Assembly (NCBI RefSeq): GCF_021582895.2
Contig: NZ_CP091139.2
Span: 2,666,001 to 2,730,000, forward strand
Length of the DNA stretch: 64,000 bases
Direction: 5' to 3'
Source of the DNA: Microbacterium elymi
Lineage (GTDB): Bacteria; Actinomycetota; Actinomycetes; Actinomycetales; Microbacteriaceae
The notes below the pieces were generated by a model. It worked only from the letters and a program-made list of their open reading frames with translations. It did not search any database and was not told the origin of the DNA. Positions 39,864-51,754 of this stretch are shown piece after piece; the first letter of the stretch is position 1; the number at the start of each line of letters is the position of its first letter. Made by a program: the position numbers and the translations under genes.

Positions 39864-40823
39864 ATGCGAGGGGCGCGGGTCGTGCTGGTCTGCCTGCTCG
39901 CGCTGGTCCTCGCCGGCTGCGCGGGCGGTCCGGGTGCGTTCGCCTCCCCGCGGCCCGTGGCCACTCCGGTGTCGGCCCTGGGCTGCGGCGGCGAGGATGC
40001 CGGGCCCGCCCCGGGCGGGATCCCGGCCGGCTTCACCCCGAATGCGGCCTACCTCTGCGACCCCATCGCGACGCAGGACGATGCGCAGGGCACCTGGTCG
40101 GGCACCCGCCTCACCCGCTACGCGGGCGACCTCGCGCCGCTCGTGGCGGCGCTCGCCGAGTCCGACGAACCGCGCTGGCCGGGGCCCTGCCCGGCGATCG
40201 GATTCGCCGGCCCGCTGCTGTGGCTGGGCGCCGCCGACGGCAGCTACCTCCGGGTCGCCTACCCTGCGACAGGGTGCGGGATGCCGCGGACGGACGCCGT
40301 GTTCGCGGCCCTCGACGCACTCACCGTGGTCGATGAGCATTTCCAGCGGGACCGACTGATCGACTCCGCCGCGGCACGGCGCGATGGATGCCCGCCGACG
40401 GCCGCGCCCCTCATCCTGCTCGGTCATGCCGTCGAACCGGTGCCTCAGCTGCTCGAGCCTCGCGCGCTGACCCTGTGCCGGTACGAGGGCGAACCACCCG
40501 CATCGGACGGACCGGATGCCTCGGTCTCATCGCCCGCGTTCGCCGGCGCCGCGGTGCTCGATGAGGCGGCCGCCGTCGCGCTGCTCGACGAGGCGACCGT
40601 GACGACTCCGGCCTCGGCCTGCGACGTCCCGGCGTCGCGGTATGTCGTGCTCGTCGCGGCGCCCGGGCCGACGCCTGCTCCGAGCCTCATCCAGGATGTC
40701 GGCGACGCGCTCACCGTCGAGCTGGACGGATGCCGCCGCCTGATCGACCGCGCGCACCGCGCGTTCGCCGCACCCGAGCCGCTGCTCGCCTGCTGCAGAC
40801 CTCGTCGGCCGCGAAGGCCGTAG
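39864..40823 (+). CDS. Hypothetical secreted lipoprotein
   Basis: 319 aa as read. Signal peptide with lipobox VLAGC (Cys at residue 19), then a low-complexity Gly/Pro/Ala linker and a domain with several Cys (positions about 42, 65, 109, 138) likely paired outside the cell. No known domain recognised. The last residues CCRPRRPRRP are probably an artefact: restoring one base near 40790 gives LLALLQTSSAAKAVGP and a stop at 40829-40831. RBS GAAGGAGG. Its function cannot be given. Confidence 0.75.
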   Translation: MRGARVVLVCLLALVLAGCAGGPGAFASPRPVATPVSALGCGGEDAGPAPGGIPAGFTPNAAYLCDPIATQDDAQGTWSGTRLTRYAGDLAPLVAALAESDEPRWPGPCPAIGFAGPLLWLGAADGSYLRVAYPATGCGMPRTDAVFAALDALTVVDEHFQRDRLIDSAAARRDGCPPTAAPLILLGHAVEPVPQLLEPRALTLCRYEGEPPASDGPDASVSSPAFAGAAVLDEAAAVALLDEATVTTPASACDVPASRYVVLVAAPGPTPAPSLIQDVGDALTVELDGCRRLIDRAHRAFAAPEPLLACCRPRRPRRP

Positions 40824-40824
40824 G

Positions 40825-41016
40825 TCCCTGAGCGAGGAGCGCAGCGACGAGACGAAGGGCCGGTGGATGGCGGGTCCGTCAGCTTCCGGCCCTTCGTCTC
40901 GCTTCGCTCGCTCAGGGACCTGGGGGCTCGCTCGCTCAGGGACCTGGGGGCTCGCTCGCTCAGGGACCTGGGGGCTCGCTCGCTCAGGGACCTGGGGGCT
41001 CGCTCGCTCAGGGACG
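40825..41016. repeat. Hairpin-forming repeat followed by four 24-bp tandem repeats
   Basis: A Microbacteriaceae-type inverted repeat (left arm from 40825 containing TCCCTGAGCGAGGAGCGCAG, right arm 40886-40920 ending TCGCTCGCTCAGGGACC) is followed by four copies of the 24-bp unit beginning TGGGGGCTCGCTCGC at 40921, 40945, 40969 and 40993. It lies between convergent lipoprotein and aceB genes and probably terminates both. The tandem array looks like slippage amplification of the right arm. Confidence 0.85.
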
Positions 41017-41019
41017 ACC

Positions 41020-42694
<1,675 letters not shown>

Positions 42695-42716
42695 GATCAG
42701 TCCTTGTCGTGTGGGG

Positions 42717-44026
42717 TCAGTGGAACTGCGCGGCCTCGGTGGAGCCGGCGAGGGCGAGCGTGGCGCTGTCGGGGTTGAGCGCCTGCGAGACCACGTCGAA
42801 GTAGCCGGTTCCGGCCTCGCGCTGATGCTTCGTGGCGGTGTAGCCGTGGCGTTCCGCGGCGAACTCCGCCTCCTGCAGGTCGACGTACGCGCTCATGGCG
42901 CGCTCGGCGTACCCGCGGGCGAGGTCGAACATCGAGTGGTTCAGGGCGTGGAAGCCGGCCAGGGTGATGAACTGGAAGGCGTAGCCCAGTTCGGCCAGGT
43001 CGTCCTGGAAGCGTGCGATCTGCGCGTCGTCCAGGTGGCTCTTCCAGTTGAAGCTGGGCGAGCAGTTGTACGCGAGCTTCTTCCCGGGGAACTGCGCGTG
43101 CACGGCGTTCGCGAACTCGCGGGCGAGTTCGATGTCGGGTTCGCCGGTCTCCACCCACAGCAGATCGGCATACGGCGCGAACGCGAGGCCGCGGGAGATC
43201 ACCGGCTCGACGCCCGGGCGCACCCGGTGGAAGCCCTCGGCGGTGCGCTCGCCGGTGAGGAACGCCCGGTCGCGCTCGTCGACGTCGCTCGTGATGAGGT
43301 CGGCCGCCAGTGCGTCGGTGCGCGCGATCATCACCGTCGGCACCCCGGCGACGTCGGCGGCCAGCCGCGCGGCGTTCAGGGTGCGGATGTGCTGCTGAGT
43401 GGGCACCAGGACCTTGCCGCCGAGGTGGCCGCACTTCTTCTCGCTGGCCAGCTGGTCCTCCCAGTGGATGCCGGCCGCGCCGGCCTGGATCATCGCGTGC
43501 GCCAGCTCGTAGGCGTTCAGCGGCCCGCCGAACCCGGCCTCGGCGTCGGCCACGATCGGGGCCAGCCAGTCTTGCGTGATCTCGCCCTCGGCGTGCTCGA
43601 GCTGGTCCTGCCGCGAGCGCGTTGTTGATCCGGTGCACGACCGCCGGCACCGAGTTGGCGGGGTACAGACTCTGGTCGGGGTAGGTCTGTCCTGCCAGGT
43701 TGCCGTCGGCGGCCACCTGCCAGCCGGACAGGTAGATGGCCTTCAGCCCCGCGCGCACCTGCTGCACGGCCTGGCCGCCGGTGTAGGCGCCCAGTGCGCG
43801 GACGTAGTCCTCGGTGTGGATCAGGTTCCACAGGCTTTCGGCGCCGCGGCGGGCCAGCGTCGACTCCTCGCGGACGCTGCCGCGCAGCCGGACGACGTCC
43901 TCGGCCGTGTAGGTGCGCGCGATGCCGTCCCAGCGCGGGTCGGTGTCCCAGCTCTCCTGCGAGCTGCGCCGCGGTCTGGACCTGGTCGCCCGCCCGGAGG
44001 GGGCCGGGGATGGTGGGGGAGGTCAT
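42717..44026 (-). CDS. aceA: Isocitrate lyase
   Basis: Splits isocitrate to glyoxylate and succinate. 435 aa restored. Active-site loop KKCGHLGGK (about residue 195), [10 protein letters not shown] and [10 protein letters not shown] (about 320). Two one-base insertions of the GCGAGC form (43613-43618, restores [13 protein letters not shown]; 43959-43964, restores [14 protein letters not shown]) break the N-terminal half. RBS GAAGGAG before ATG 44026. First gene of aceA-aceB, divergent from the RamB-type regulator. Confidence 0.95.
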
Positions 44027-44125
44027 GGCGTTCTCCTTCGTCTGGGGATTGGATGCCGTCGCCGGCGGGGCTGTGACATCCACTGTGTGTGAAGTCCACG
44101 GTCGGATGTGACGGATCGGGGTGTG

Positions 44126-44150
44126 AAGTTTCGCGAAAGTTCTGCTTTCG
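44126..44150. promoter_or_regulatory. Putative RamB/ScfR binding region upstream of aceA and ramB
   Basis: TTTCGCGAAAGTTC followed by TGCTTTCG lies just before the regulator start. It resembles the corynebacterial RamB site (TTTGCAAAGTT-like) from the glyoxylate genes. The whole divergent region is only 139 bp. Confidence 0.45.
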
Positions 44151-44165
44151 TGAGATCATCGCCGG

Positions 44166-45646
44166 ATGACGGGGATGATCGAGCGCGAAGACGCGGTGCT
44201 GTCCGACGACGATGAAGAGGTGGACGCCCTCACGATCGGCCGGCGCATCCGGCAGCTGCGCACCGCACGCTCGATGACGCTGGACGAGCTCGCGGCGGCC
44301 GTCTCGCGTGCGCCCAGCCAGCTGTCGATGATCGAGAACGGGCGGCGCGAGCCCAAGCTCACCCTCCTGCAGACGATCGCCCGCGCTCTGGGAACGACGC
44401 TGGACGCCCTGCTCGAGTCCGAGCCGCTGGACGAGCGCGCCCAGCTCGAGGTGTCGCTCGAGCGCGCGATGGCCGGGCAGACGTTCCGCTCGCTCGGGAT
44501 CTCGCCGTTCCGGATCGGACGCACGGTGCCCGACGACGTGCTCAAGGCGCTGCTGGCGCTGCAGGGCGAGATCGACCGGCTCAAGGACGAGCGGGCCGCG
44601 ACCCCCGAGGAGGCGCGACGGGCGAACGTCGCGCTGCGCCGGCTCATGCGCACGCAGGGCAACTACTTCGCCGACCTGGAGGAGACGGCCCGCGGCATCC
44701 TCAAGGCCGTCGACCACCCCGGAGGGCCGCTCACCCAGCGCACCGCATCCGACATCGCCGCGCATCTCGGCTTCACCCTGCACTACGTGCCCGACCTGCC
44801 GCAGACCACCCGCAGCGTCGCCGACCTGCGCCACGGCCGGCTCTACCTGTCGAGTCGGCTGACGGCCCAGGGCGATCCGCGCACCGCCGTGCTGCAGGCG
44901 CTGTCCAGCCGGCTTCTCGGTCACTCCGAGCCGACGAGCTACGCGGAGTTCCTCCGCCAGCGCGTGGAGACGAACTACCTGACCGGGGCGCTGCTGATCC
45001 CGGAGGCGCACGTCGTTCCGTTCCTGCAGGACGCCAAGAAGGACCGGGCGATCTCGATCGAGGACCTGCGCGACGCGTACTCGGTCTCGTACGAGACGGC
45101 TTGCGCACCGGTTCACGAACCTCGCCACGCGGCACCTCGACATCCCGGTGCACTTCCTGAAGGTGCACGAGTCGGGCACCATCACCAAGGCGTACGAGAA
45201 CGACGACGTGAACTTCCCCGCCGACCGGCTCGGCGCCATCGAGGGGCAGATGTGCTGCCCGCACCTGGACCAGCCGGGTGGTGTTCGACGTGGACGACCA
45301 CTTCAACCCCTACTACCAGTACACCGACACCGGCAACGGCACCTACTGGTGCACGGCCCGGGTCGAGGCGTCCAGCGAAGGGGCACACTCGGTCAGCGTG
45401 GGCGTGCGCTTCGACGACACGAAGTGGTTCCTGGGGCGTGACACCGTGAACCGTGCGGTGTCCAAGCACGCGACCGAGGTCTGCTGCCGCCGCGCCCCCG
45501 CGGCGCTCGAGCACGCGTGGCGCGAGAACGCGTGGCCGAACGTGAAGACCCCGCGCACCCTGCTGGCGACGCTGCCCACCGGCGCGTTCCCCGGGGTGGA
45601 CACCACCGACGTGTACGAGTTCCTGCAGGCCCACGCGCCGGCCTGA
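44166..45646 (+). CDS. ramB: RamB/ScfR-type transcriptional regulator of acetate metabolism
   Basis: 492 aa restored. N-terminal XRE helix-turn-helix at about residues 20-75 (LAAAVSRAPSQLSMIENGRR), a central ImmA/IrrE-like domain (SEPTSYAEFLRQRVETNYL) and the C-terminal short-chain fatty acyl regulator domain with Cys in GQMCCPHLD and TEVCCRRAP. Homologues regulate aceA/aceB, matching the divergent neighbour. Two insertions: GCTTGC 45099-45104 (restores YETAAHRFTNLATR) and one base near 45284. RamB is the best-known relative; the symbol reflects family and context. Confidence 0.85.
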
Positions 45647-45670
45647 GCCGGTGCGCGGCGGTCGGGTCCG

Positions 45671-47209
45671 CTAGTCGCCGAGCGCCTTCAGCGCCGCCCA
45701 CAGCTCGGCGCGCGCGGCGAACGAGCCGAGGTCGACGCCCAGGCATTGCCTGAGCATGGGCGATCCGGGCGCGCATCGTGTGGCGATGGATGCCGAGGCC
45801 GGCGGCTGCGACATCGAAGCGCGCGTCGTGCTCGAGCCAGGCCCGCACTGTGGCGACGAGCGTCGTGCCCTCCGTCTCGTCGTGCGCGGCCAGTGGCGCG
45901 ATCGCCGCCCGGGCCAACGCGCGTCCGGCGTCGGTCTCCAGCGCCGAGAGCACTCCCGCCGCGGCGACGTCGGCGAACCGCGAGAGGCGTGACGAGCCCC
46001 GGCGCAGCGCGAGCTCCGCCTCGTGCATCGCGCGGGAGAACGCCGCGTAGTCGGTCGGATCGCTCACCCCGACGCGCACGTCGAATCGCGCGGCGAACAA
46101 CTCGAGGTCCTCCACGCCGGTGCCCCCGCGCACGGGGACGACGAGGACCAGTCCCTCCTCGTCCCGGCCGAAGAAGAGGCGCCCCCCGCGCTCGTGGGCA
46201 TGCAGCTCGAGCCACTCCGTGACGGCATCGCGCCGGCCCGAGGCATCCGTCATCGCCACGAGCACCGGCGCAAGCCGGGAGGCCGCCCCACATGTCGCGC
46301 GCCACGCGACGGGCCAGGGTCGGATCGTCCGACCGCAGCGACTGCACCATGCCCGACCGGCAGCGCCCGCGCCCGTGCCAGGCCCTCGTTCTGCTCGAGC
46401 GCGAGCCCCGCCATCGCGATCACCGAGGTCACGAGGCCGCGCCCCTCCTGGTCGAGCTCGCCGGCGGCGATCGCGATCACGCCGCGCAGGTGGCCGCCGC
46501 GCCCCAGCGTCTGCAGCGTGAACGGCGTCGCCCCGGTGCGCACCGCCGACCCGGCCCGCGCTCCCCGCCGCAGCACGACGGCCACCTCGTCGGCGAGCGT
46601 CGCCGCGGTGTCGGCGTCCAATGCCCCGGCCGGGTGCTCGCGCGTCAGCATTCCCGCGGCGTCGAACAGCCCCACCCAGGCGTCGAGCTGGCGGGCGAGC
46701 TCGGCGAGCGTCGCCGCGAGTCCGTCGGGTCTCAGAGCCGCCAGCGCGATCGCGCGCTGCGCGGCGAGCGCCCAGCTGCGCCGGGCGTACGCCTGGGCGG
46801 CGATCGCATCGGCGTGCGCGCGCGCCACGGCGATGAACGGCGTGCGGTAGGGCACCTCGAACAGCGGCATCCGCTGCACGCGGCACGCGTCGACCAGAAG
46901 GGGCGGGATGCCCTCCGCGACGACGTGCGTGCCGAATCCCAGTGCGCACACGCCGCGTTCGCGCAGCCGCCGCACATACGCGTCGTACACCGCCGGGTCG
47001 TCGACGCCGGCGAACTGCGAGCCCGTCGTCATGAGCGCGAGGGCGTCGGAGAGGAACGGCGTCGGATCGGCGAGGTCGGAGTTGTGCACCCAGCGCACCG
47101 GCGCGTCGAGGGCTCCGGGCTCGAGCTCGGTCTCGTCCAGTGCCAGCCGCAGGTGCAGGTCGGCGCGGGCGAGCAGCGCCCGTACCGTCGTGGCGACGGT
47201 CTCTTCCAC
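45671..47209 (-). CDS. PucR-family transcriptional regulator
   Basis: 511 aa restored. N-terminal PucR domain (residues ~5-130, VRWVHNSDLADPTPFLSDAL), a GGDEF-like middle, and C-terminal PucR helix-turn-helix AAGLGIHRHTMRARIAHAQ. Members regulate purine, GABA or polyamine catabolism; it is divergent from gabT, so control of the following genes is likely. Three insertions: near 46344, GCAAGC 46270-46275 (restores GGLPAAPVLVAMTD) and near 45745. GTG start. Confidence 0.87.
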
Positions 47210-47310
47210 GGGCCCTCCCGGATGTTTTTGTACGCGGTGTCGAACCGACGATAGAGAATGTACCCCACGGCGAGTGCAAGCGGCGCGTCCCCGTGCCTAC
47301 CATCGCCGGT

Positions 47311-48662
47311 ATGAGCACTGCGGCTATCACCACCACCGTCGGCGGACCCGCGCTTCCCCAGGAGCGCCGCCTCGTCACCGCCATCCCCGGTCCCCGTTCC
47401 CAGGAGCTGCTCGCGCGCAAGGCGAGCGCCGTCGCCGCGGGCGTCGGCCACACCGCCCCGATCGCGGCTGTCGCCGCCGGTGGGGGAGTGATCGTCGACG
47501 CCGACGACAACTCCTTCATCGACCTCGGCTCGGGCATCGCCGTCACGACCGTCGGCAACGCGCATCCGAAGATCGTCGAGGCCGTGCAGGCGCAGGTCGC
47601 CCAGTTCACCCACACGTGCTTCATGGTCTCGCCGTACGAGTCCTACGTCGCCGTCGCCGAGGCGCTGAACCGCATCACCCCCGGCGACCACGCCAAGAAG
47701 AGCGCGCTGTTCAACTCGGGGGCCGAGGCCGTCGAGAACGCGGTGAAGATCGCCCGCAAGCACACCGGGCGACAGGCAGTGGTCGCATTCGACCACGCGT
47801 ACCACGGGCGCACGAACCTCACGATGGCGCTGACGGCGAAGGCGATGCCGTACAAGAGCGGCTTCGGCCCGTTCGCCTCCGAGGTCTACCGCGCACCGAT
47901 GTCGTACCCGTTCCACGACCACCTCAGCGGACCCGAAGCCGCGCAGCGCGCGATCGCGATGATCCAGAAGCAGATCGGCGCCGAGAACGTCGCCGCGGTG
48001 ATCATCGAGCCGATCCAGGGCGAGGGCGGGTTCATCGTCCCCGCCGATGGGTTCCTCGAAGCGCTCGTCGACTGGTGCCGAGAGAACGGCGTGGTCTTCA
48101 TCGCCGACGAGGTGCAGACCGGCTTCGCCCGCACGGGTGCCATGTTCGCGTGCGAGGCGTCGGGGATCGTTCCCGACCTCATCACCACGGCCAAGGGCAT
48201 CGCGGGGGGCCTGCCGCTCGCTGCGGTGACGGGCCGCGCCGAGATCATGGACGCATCGCACGCGGGCGGCCTCGGCGGCACCTACGGCGGCAACCCCGTC
48301 GCCTGCGCCGCCGCGCTCGCCGCGATCGACGTGTTCGAGAACGACGGCCTCATCGAGCGCGCGCAGCGCTCGGCGAGATCCTGATCGACCGCCTGGGCGA
48401 GTTGCAGGCGGCGGACCCGCGCATCGGCGACGTCCGCGGTCGCGGTGCGATGGTCGCCGCCGAGTTCGTCGACCCCGCGACCGGTGAGCCGGATGCGGCG
48501 CTCACCGCGGCGATCGCCGCTCACTGCATCTCCGCCGGCGTCGTCGTGCTGACCTGCGGCACGTACGGCAACGTCATCCGGTTCCTGCCGCCGCTGTCGA
48601 TCGGCGACGAGCTCCTGAACGAGGGGCTCGACGTCGTCGCCGAGGCGCTCGCCACCCACTGA
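47311..48662 (+). CDS. gabT: 4-aminobutyrate aminotransferase
   Basis: PLP class III aminotransferase (450 aa restored) converting GABA to succinate semialdehyde. IDLGSGIAVTTVGNAHP, NSGAEAVENAVKIARKHTG, FIADEVQTGFARTG and the PLP lysine in TTAKGIAGGLPLAA. A C lost near 48369 breaks the C-terminal part; correction gives ERAQRLGEILIDRL. First gene after the PucR regulator, followed by the amine oxidase and two aldehyde dehydrogenases, a putrescine-to-succinate set. Confidence 0.92.
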
Positions 48663-48745
48663 CCCCTCGCCACCCGGGCAGAGCCGCGCACTCGTCCGCA
48701 CGCATCCGTCCGCACAGCATCCGTCCGTAGAGAAGGAATGACCGC

Positions 48746-50104
48746 ATGACCGAGATCACCCGAGACGTCGTCGTCATCGGCGCCGGCGCCGCCGGCACGA
48801 CGGCCGCCAACGAACTGCGCAAGGCCGGACTGTCGGTCGCGGTGCTCGAGGCCCGCGACCGGGTCGGCGGCCGGGTGTGGACCGACACGATCGACGGCGC
48901 GATGCTCGAGATCGGCGGCCAGTGGGTCTCGCCCGACCAGCACGCCCTGGTCGAGACGATCGACGAGCTGGGCCTGGAGACCTTCAGCCGGTACCGCGAC
49001 GGCGACAGCGTCTACGTCGGCCCCGACGGCACGGCCTCACGGTTCACCGGGGAGATGTTCCCCGTCGCGCCCGAGACCGAGCGGGTGATCGCGGAGATCA
49101 TCGAGCGCCTCGACGCGATGGTCGCCGAGATCGATCCGGACCGCTCGTGGGCACACCCGAAGGCCGAGGAGTGGGACAAGATCACGTGGGATGCGTGGCT
49201 GCGCGCGCAGACCGACGACGACGAGGCAGTGCGCAACCTCGCCTTCGCGACCGGCTCGGCGATGCTCACCAAGCCGACGCACGCGTTCTCGCTGCTGCAG
49301 TCGCTGCTCATGGCCGCCTCCGCCGGGTCGTATTCGCACCTCGTGGACGCCGACTTCATCCTCGACAAGCGCGTCGTCGGCGGCCTGCAGCAGGTACCGC
49401 TGCTGCTCGCCGAGCGGCTCGGCGACGACGTCTTCCTGGACGAGCCGGTGCGCTTCCTGGAGTGGACCGCGGACGGCGTGATCGCCCGCGCCGACTCGAT
49501 GACGGTGCGCGCGCGGCATGCGATCCTCGCCCACGCCCCGGTGCTGTACGAGCGGATCTCGTTCGTCCCGCCGCTGCCGCGCCGCCAGCAAGCGCTGCAC
49601 CAGCACCTGTCGATGGGCTTCGTGATCAAGGTGCACGCTGTCTACGACCGGCCCTTCTGGCGTGAACAGGGACTGGCGGGCACTGCGTTCAGCCCCTACG
49701 AGCTGTGCCACGAGGCCTACGACAACACGAACGACGAGGACGAGCGGGGAACTCTCGTCGCGTTCGTCTCCGACCGCAACGCCGACGATCTGTTCTCGCT
49801 GTCGGCCGAGGAGCGCCGCGAGCGGATCCTCGAATCGCTCTCGCACTACTACGGTCCCGAGGCGAAGAACCCCGTCGTGTACTACGAGAGCGACTGGGGC
49901 AGCGAGGAGTGGACCCGCGGCGCGTACGCGGCGAGCTTCGACATGGGCGGCCTCGCCCGCTACGGCGCCGACCTGCGCCAGCCCGTCGGGCCGATCCACT
50001 TCGCGTGCAGCGACATGGCCGGCACCGGATACCAGCACGTCGACGGGGCGATCCGGATGGGTCGCGCCGCTGCGGCAGCCATCGTGGAGCGGGCGCGCGG
50101 ATGA
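48746..50104 (+). CDS. Flavin monoamine oxidase, probable putrescine oxidase
   Basis: Intact 452-aa FAD amine oxidase. Dinucleotide fold VIGAGAAGTTAANELRKAG, LEARDRVGGRVWTD, and C-terminal FAD contact GTGYQHVDGAIRMGRAAA. Resembles actinobacterial putrescine oxidases, producing 4-aminobutanal, which cyclises to pyrroline. The neighbouring ALDH and gabT would carry it to succinate. RBS GAAGGA. Tyramine or another amine is an alternative substrate. Confidence 0.88.
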   Translation: MTEITRDVVVIGAGAAGTTAANELRKAGLSVAVLEARDRVGGRVWTDTIDGAMLEIGGQWVSPDQHALVETIDELGLETFSRYRDGDSVYVGPDGTASRFTGEMFPVAPETERVIAEIIERLDAMVAEIDPDRSWAHPKAEEWDKITWDAWLRAQTDDDEAVRNLAFATGSAMLTKPTHAFSLLQSLLMAASAGSYSHLVDADFILDKRVVGGLQQVPLLLAERLGDDVFLDEPVRFLEWTADGVIARADSMTVRARHAILAHAPVLYERISFVPPLPRRQQALHQHLSMGFVIKVHAVYDRPFWREQGLAGTAFSPYELCHEAYDNTNDEDERGTLVAFVSDRNADDLFSLSAEERRERILESLSHYYGPEAKNPVVYYESDWGSEEWTRGAYAASFDMGGLARYGADLRQPVGPIHFACSDMAGTGYQHVDGAIRMGRAAAAAIVERARG

Positions 50105-50251
50105 CCCCCCGCATCCTCGTCGGTCTCGTGGTCGTCCTGGGGTTCCGTGGTGAGACACTTGCCATGGATGCCCCACCCAGCCTTCGGCGGTCCCGTGCCG
50201 CCGCACGGTGACAACACAGCCACTGACACTCAGACAGTGAGAGGAGAGCGC

Positions 50252-51718
50252 ATGAGCGCCGCACAGGAGACAGAGCTTCTCGACCGGGTTCCGACCGGCC
50301 TGTTCATCGCCGGCGAGTGGGTCGACGCCGAAGACGGCAAGACCTTCGACGTCAACGACCCTGCGACCGGGAAGGTCGTGCACACGATCGCCGACGGATC
50401 GCCGGCCGACGGCATCCGCGCCCTCGATGCCGCCGTCGCGGCTCAGGATGCGTGGGCCGCCACCGCTCCCCGCACGCGCAGCGACATCCTGCGCCGGGCA
50501 TGGGAGCTCGTGCAGGAGCACAAGGAGGACCTTGCGCTGCTGATGACGCTCGAGATGGGCAAGCCGCTGGCGGAGTCCCGCGGCGAGGTCGCGTACGGCG
50601 GCGAGTTCCTGCGCTGGTTCAGCGAAGAGGCGGTGCGCATCAACGGCCGCTACGGGCTGAACCCCGAGGGCACCGGCCACATGGTGGTCTCACAGCGCCC
50701 GGTCGGCCCGTCGTTCTTCATCACTCCGTGGAACTTCCCGCTCGCGATGGCGACCCGCAAGATCGCGCCGGCCCTCGCGGCCGGTTGCACCGTCGTGGTC
50801 AAGCCGGCGGCGCTCACGCCGCTGTCGACGCTGTTCTTCGCGAAGCTGCTGGAGGAGGCGGGACTTCCCGCCGGTGTCGTGAACGTCGTCTCGACGACCA
50901 CCTCGAGCAAGGTGTCGGGCCCGATCATCGCCGACCCGCGGCTGCGCAAGCTGTCGTTCACCGGGTCGACCGAGGTGGGGCGCAAGCTCATCGCCCAGGC
51001 GGGCGAGGGAGTGCTGCGCACCTCGATGGAGCTCGGCGGCAATGCGCCGTTCGTGGTCTTCGAGGACGCCGACCTCGACAAGGCGGTGGACGGCGCGATG
51101 ATCGCGAAGTTCCGCAACATCGGCCAGGCCTGCACGGCGGCGAACCGCTTCATCGTGCACGAGTCGGTCGCGGCCGAGTTCGCCGACCGGGTCACTGAGC
51201 GGGTGAAGGCGATGAAGGTCGGGCGCGGCACCGAGGACGGCGTCACGATCGGCCCCCTCATCGACGCGGATGCCGTGGGCAAGGCGGGGTCGCTCGTGCA
51301 GGATGCGGTGGCCAAGGGGGCGACCGTTCGTGCGGGAGGCTCGGCAATCGAGTCGGACGGGACGTTCTTCGAGCCGACCGTCATCACCGACGTGCCGGGG
51401 AGCGCCGACATCCTCCGTGAGGAGATCTTCGGTCCGGTGCTGGCCATCGCCCCGTTCGAAGACGAAGACGAAGCGGTGCGGCTCGCGAACGACACCGAGT
51501 TCGGCCTCGTCTCGTACGTGTTCACCGAGAACCTCGCTCGCGGCCAGCGCATGATCGACCGGATCGAGACCGGCATGATGGGGCTGAACGTGGGCGTCGT
51601 CTCCAACGCCGCGGCGCCGTTCGGCGGCGTCAAGCAGTCAGGCATGGGCCGCGAGGGCGGTCCGGAGGGCATCCACGAGTACCTGTCGACGAAGTACACC
51701 CTGATCCCCGCCGAGTGA
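50252..51718 (+). CDS. gabD: Succinate-semialdehyde dehydrogenase type ALDH
   Basis: Intact 488-aa aldehyde dehydrogenase. FITPWNFPLAMATRKIAPAL, SFTGSTEVGRKL, MELGGNAPFVVF, nucleophile in IGQACTAANRF and FGGVKQSGMGREGG, all characteristic of GabD. Oxidises succinate semialdehyde from GabT to succinate. RBS GAGAGGAGAG before ATG 50252. Substrate assignment relies on sequence type and the gabT/oxidase context. Confidence 0.88.
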   Translation: MSAAQETELLDRVPTGLFIAGEWVDAEDGKTFDVNDPATGKVVHTIADGSPADGIRALDAAVAAQDAWAATAPRTRSDILRRAWELVQEHKEDLALLMTLEMGKPLAESRGEVAYGGEFLRWFSEEAVRINGRYGLNPEGTGHMVVSQRPVGPSFFITPWNFPLAMATRKIAPALAAGCTVVVKPAALTPLSTLFFAKLLEEAGLPAGVVNVVSTTTSSKVSGPIIADPRLRKLSFTGSTEVGRKLIAQAGEGVLRTSMELGGNAPFVVFEDADLDKAVDGAMIAKFRNIGQACTAANRFIVHESVAAEFADRVTERVKAMKVGRGTEDGVTIGPLIDADAVGKAGSLVQDAVAKGATVRAGGSAIESDGTFFEPTVITDVPGSADILREEIFGPVLAIAPFEDEDEAVRLANDTEFGLVSYVFTENLARGQRMIDRIETGMMGLNVGVVSNAAAPFGGVKQSGMGREGGPEGIHEYLSTKYTLIPAE

Positions 51719-51754
51719 CCCGGGCGCGCAGCGCCCAGACGGAAAGGACCCCGG

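Noticed and set aside
40921-41016. CRISPR array
   Set aside because: The four 24-bp units are directly adjacent with no spacers, and no cas genes are present.
50101-50211. 36-aa frame overlapping the amine oxidase stop
   Set aside because: Hydrophobic start but an Arg/Ala-rich, unstructured end and no RBS; it probably reflects composition.
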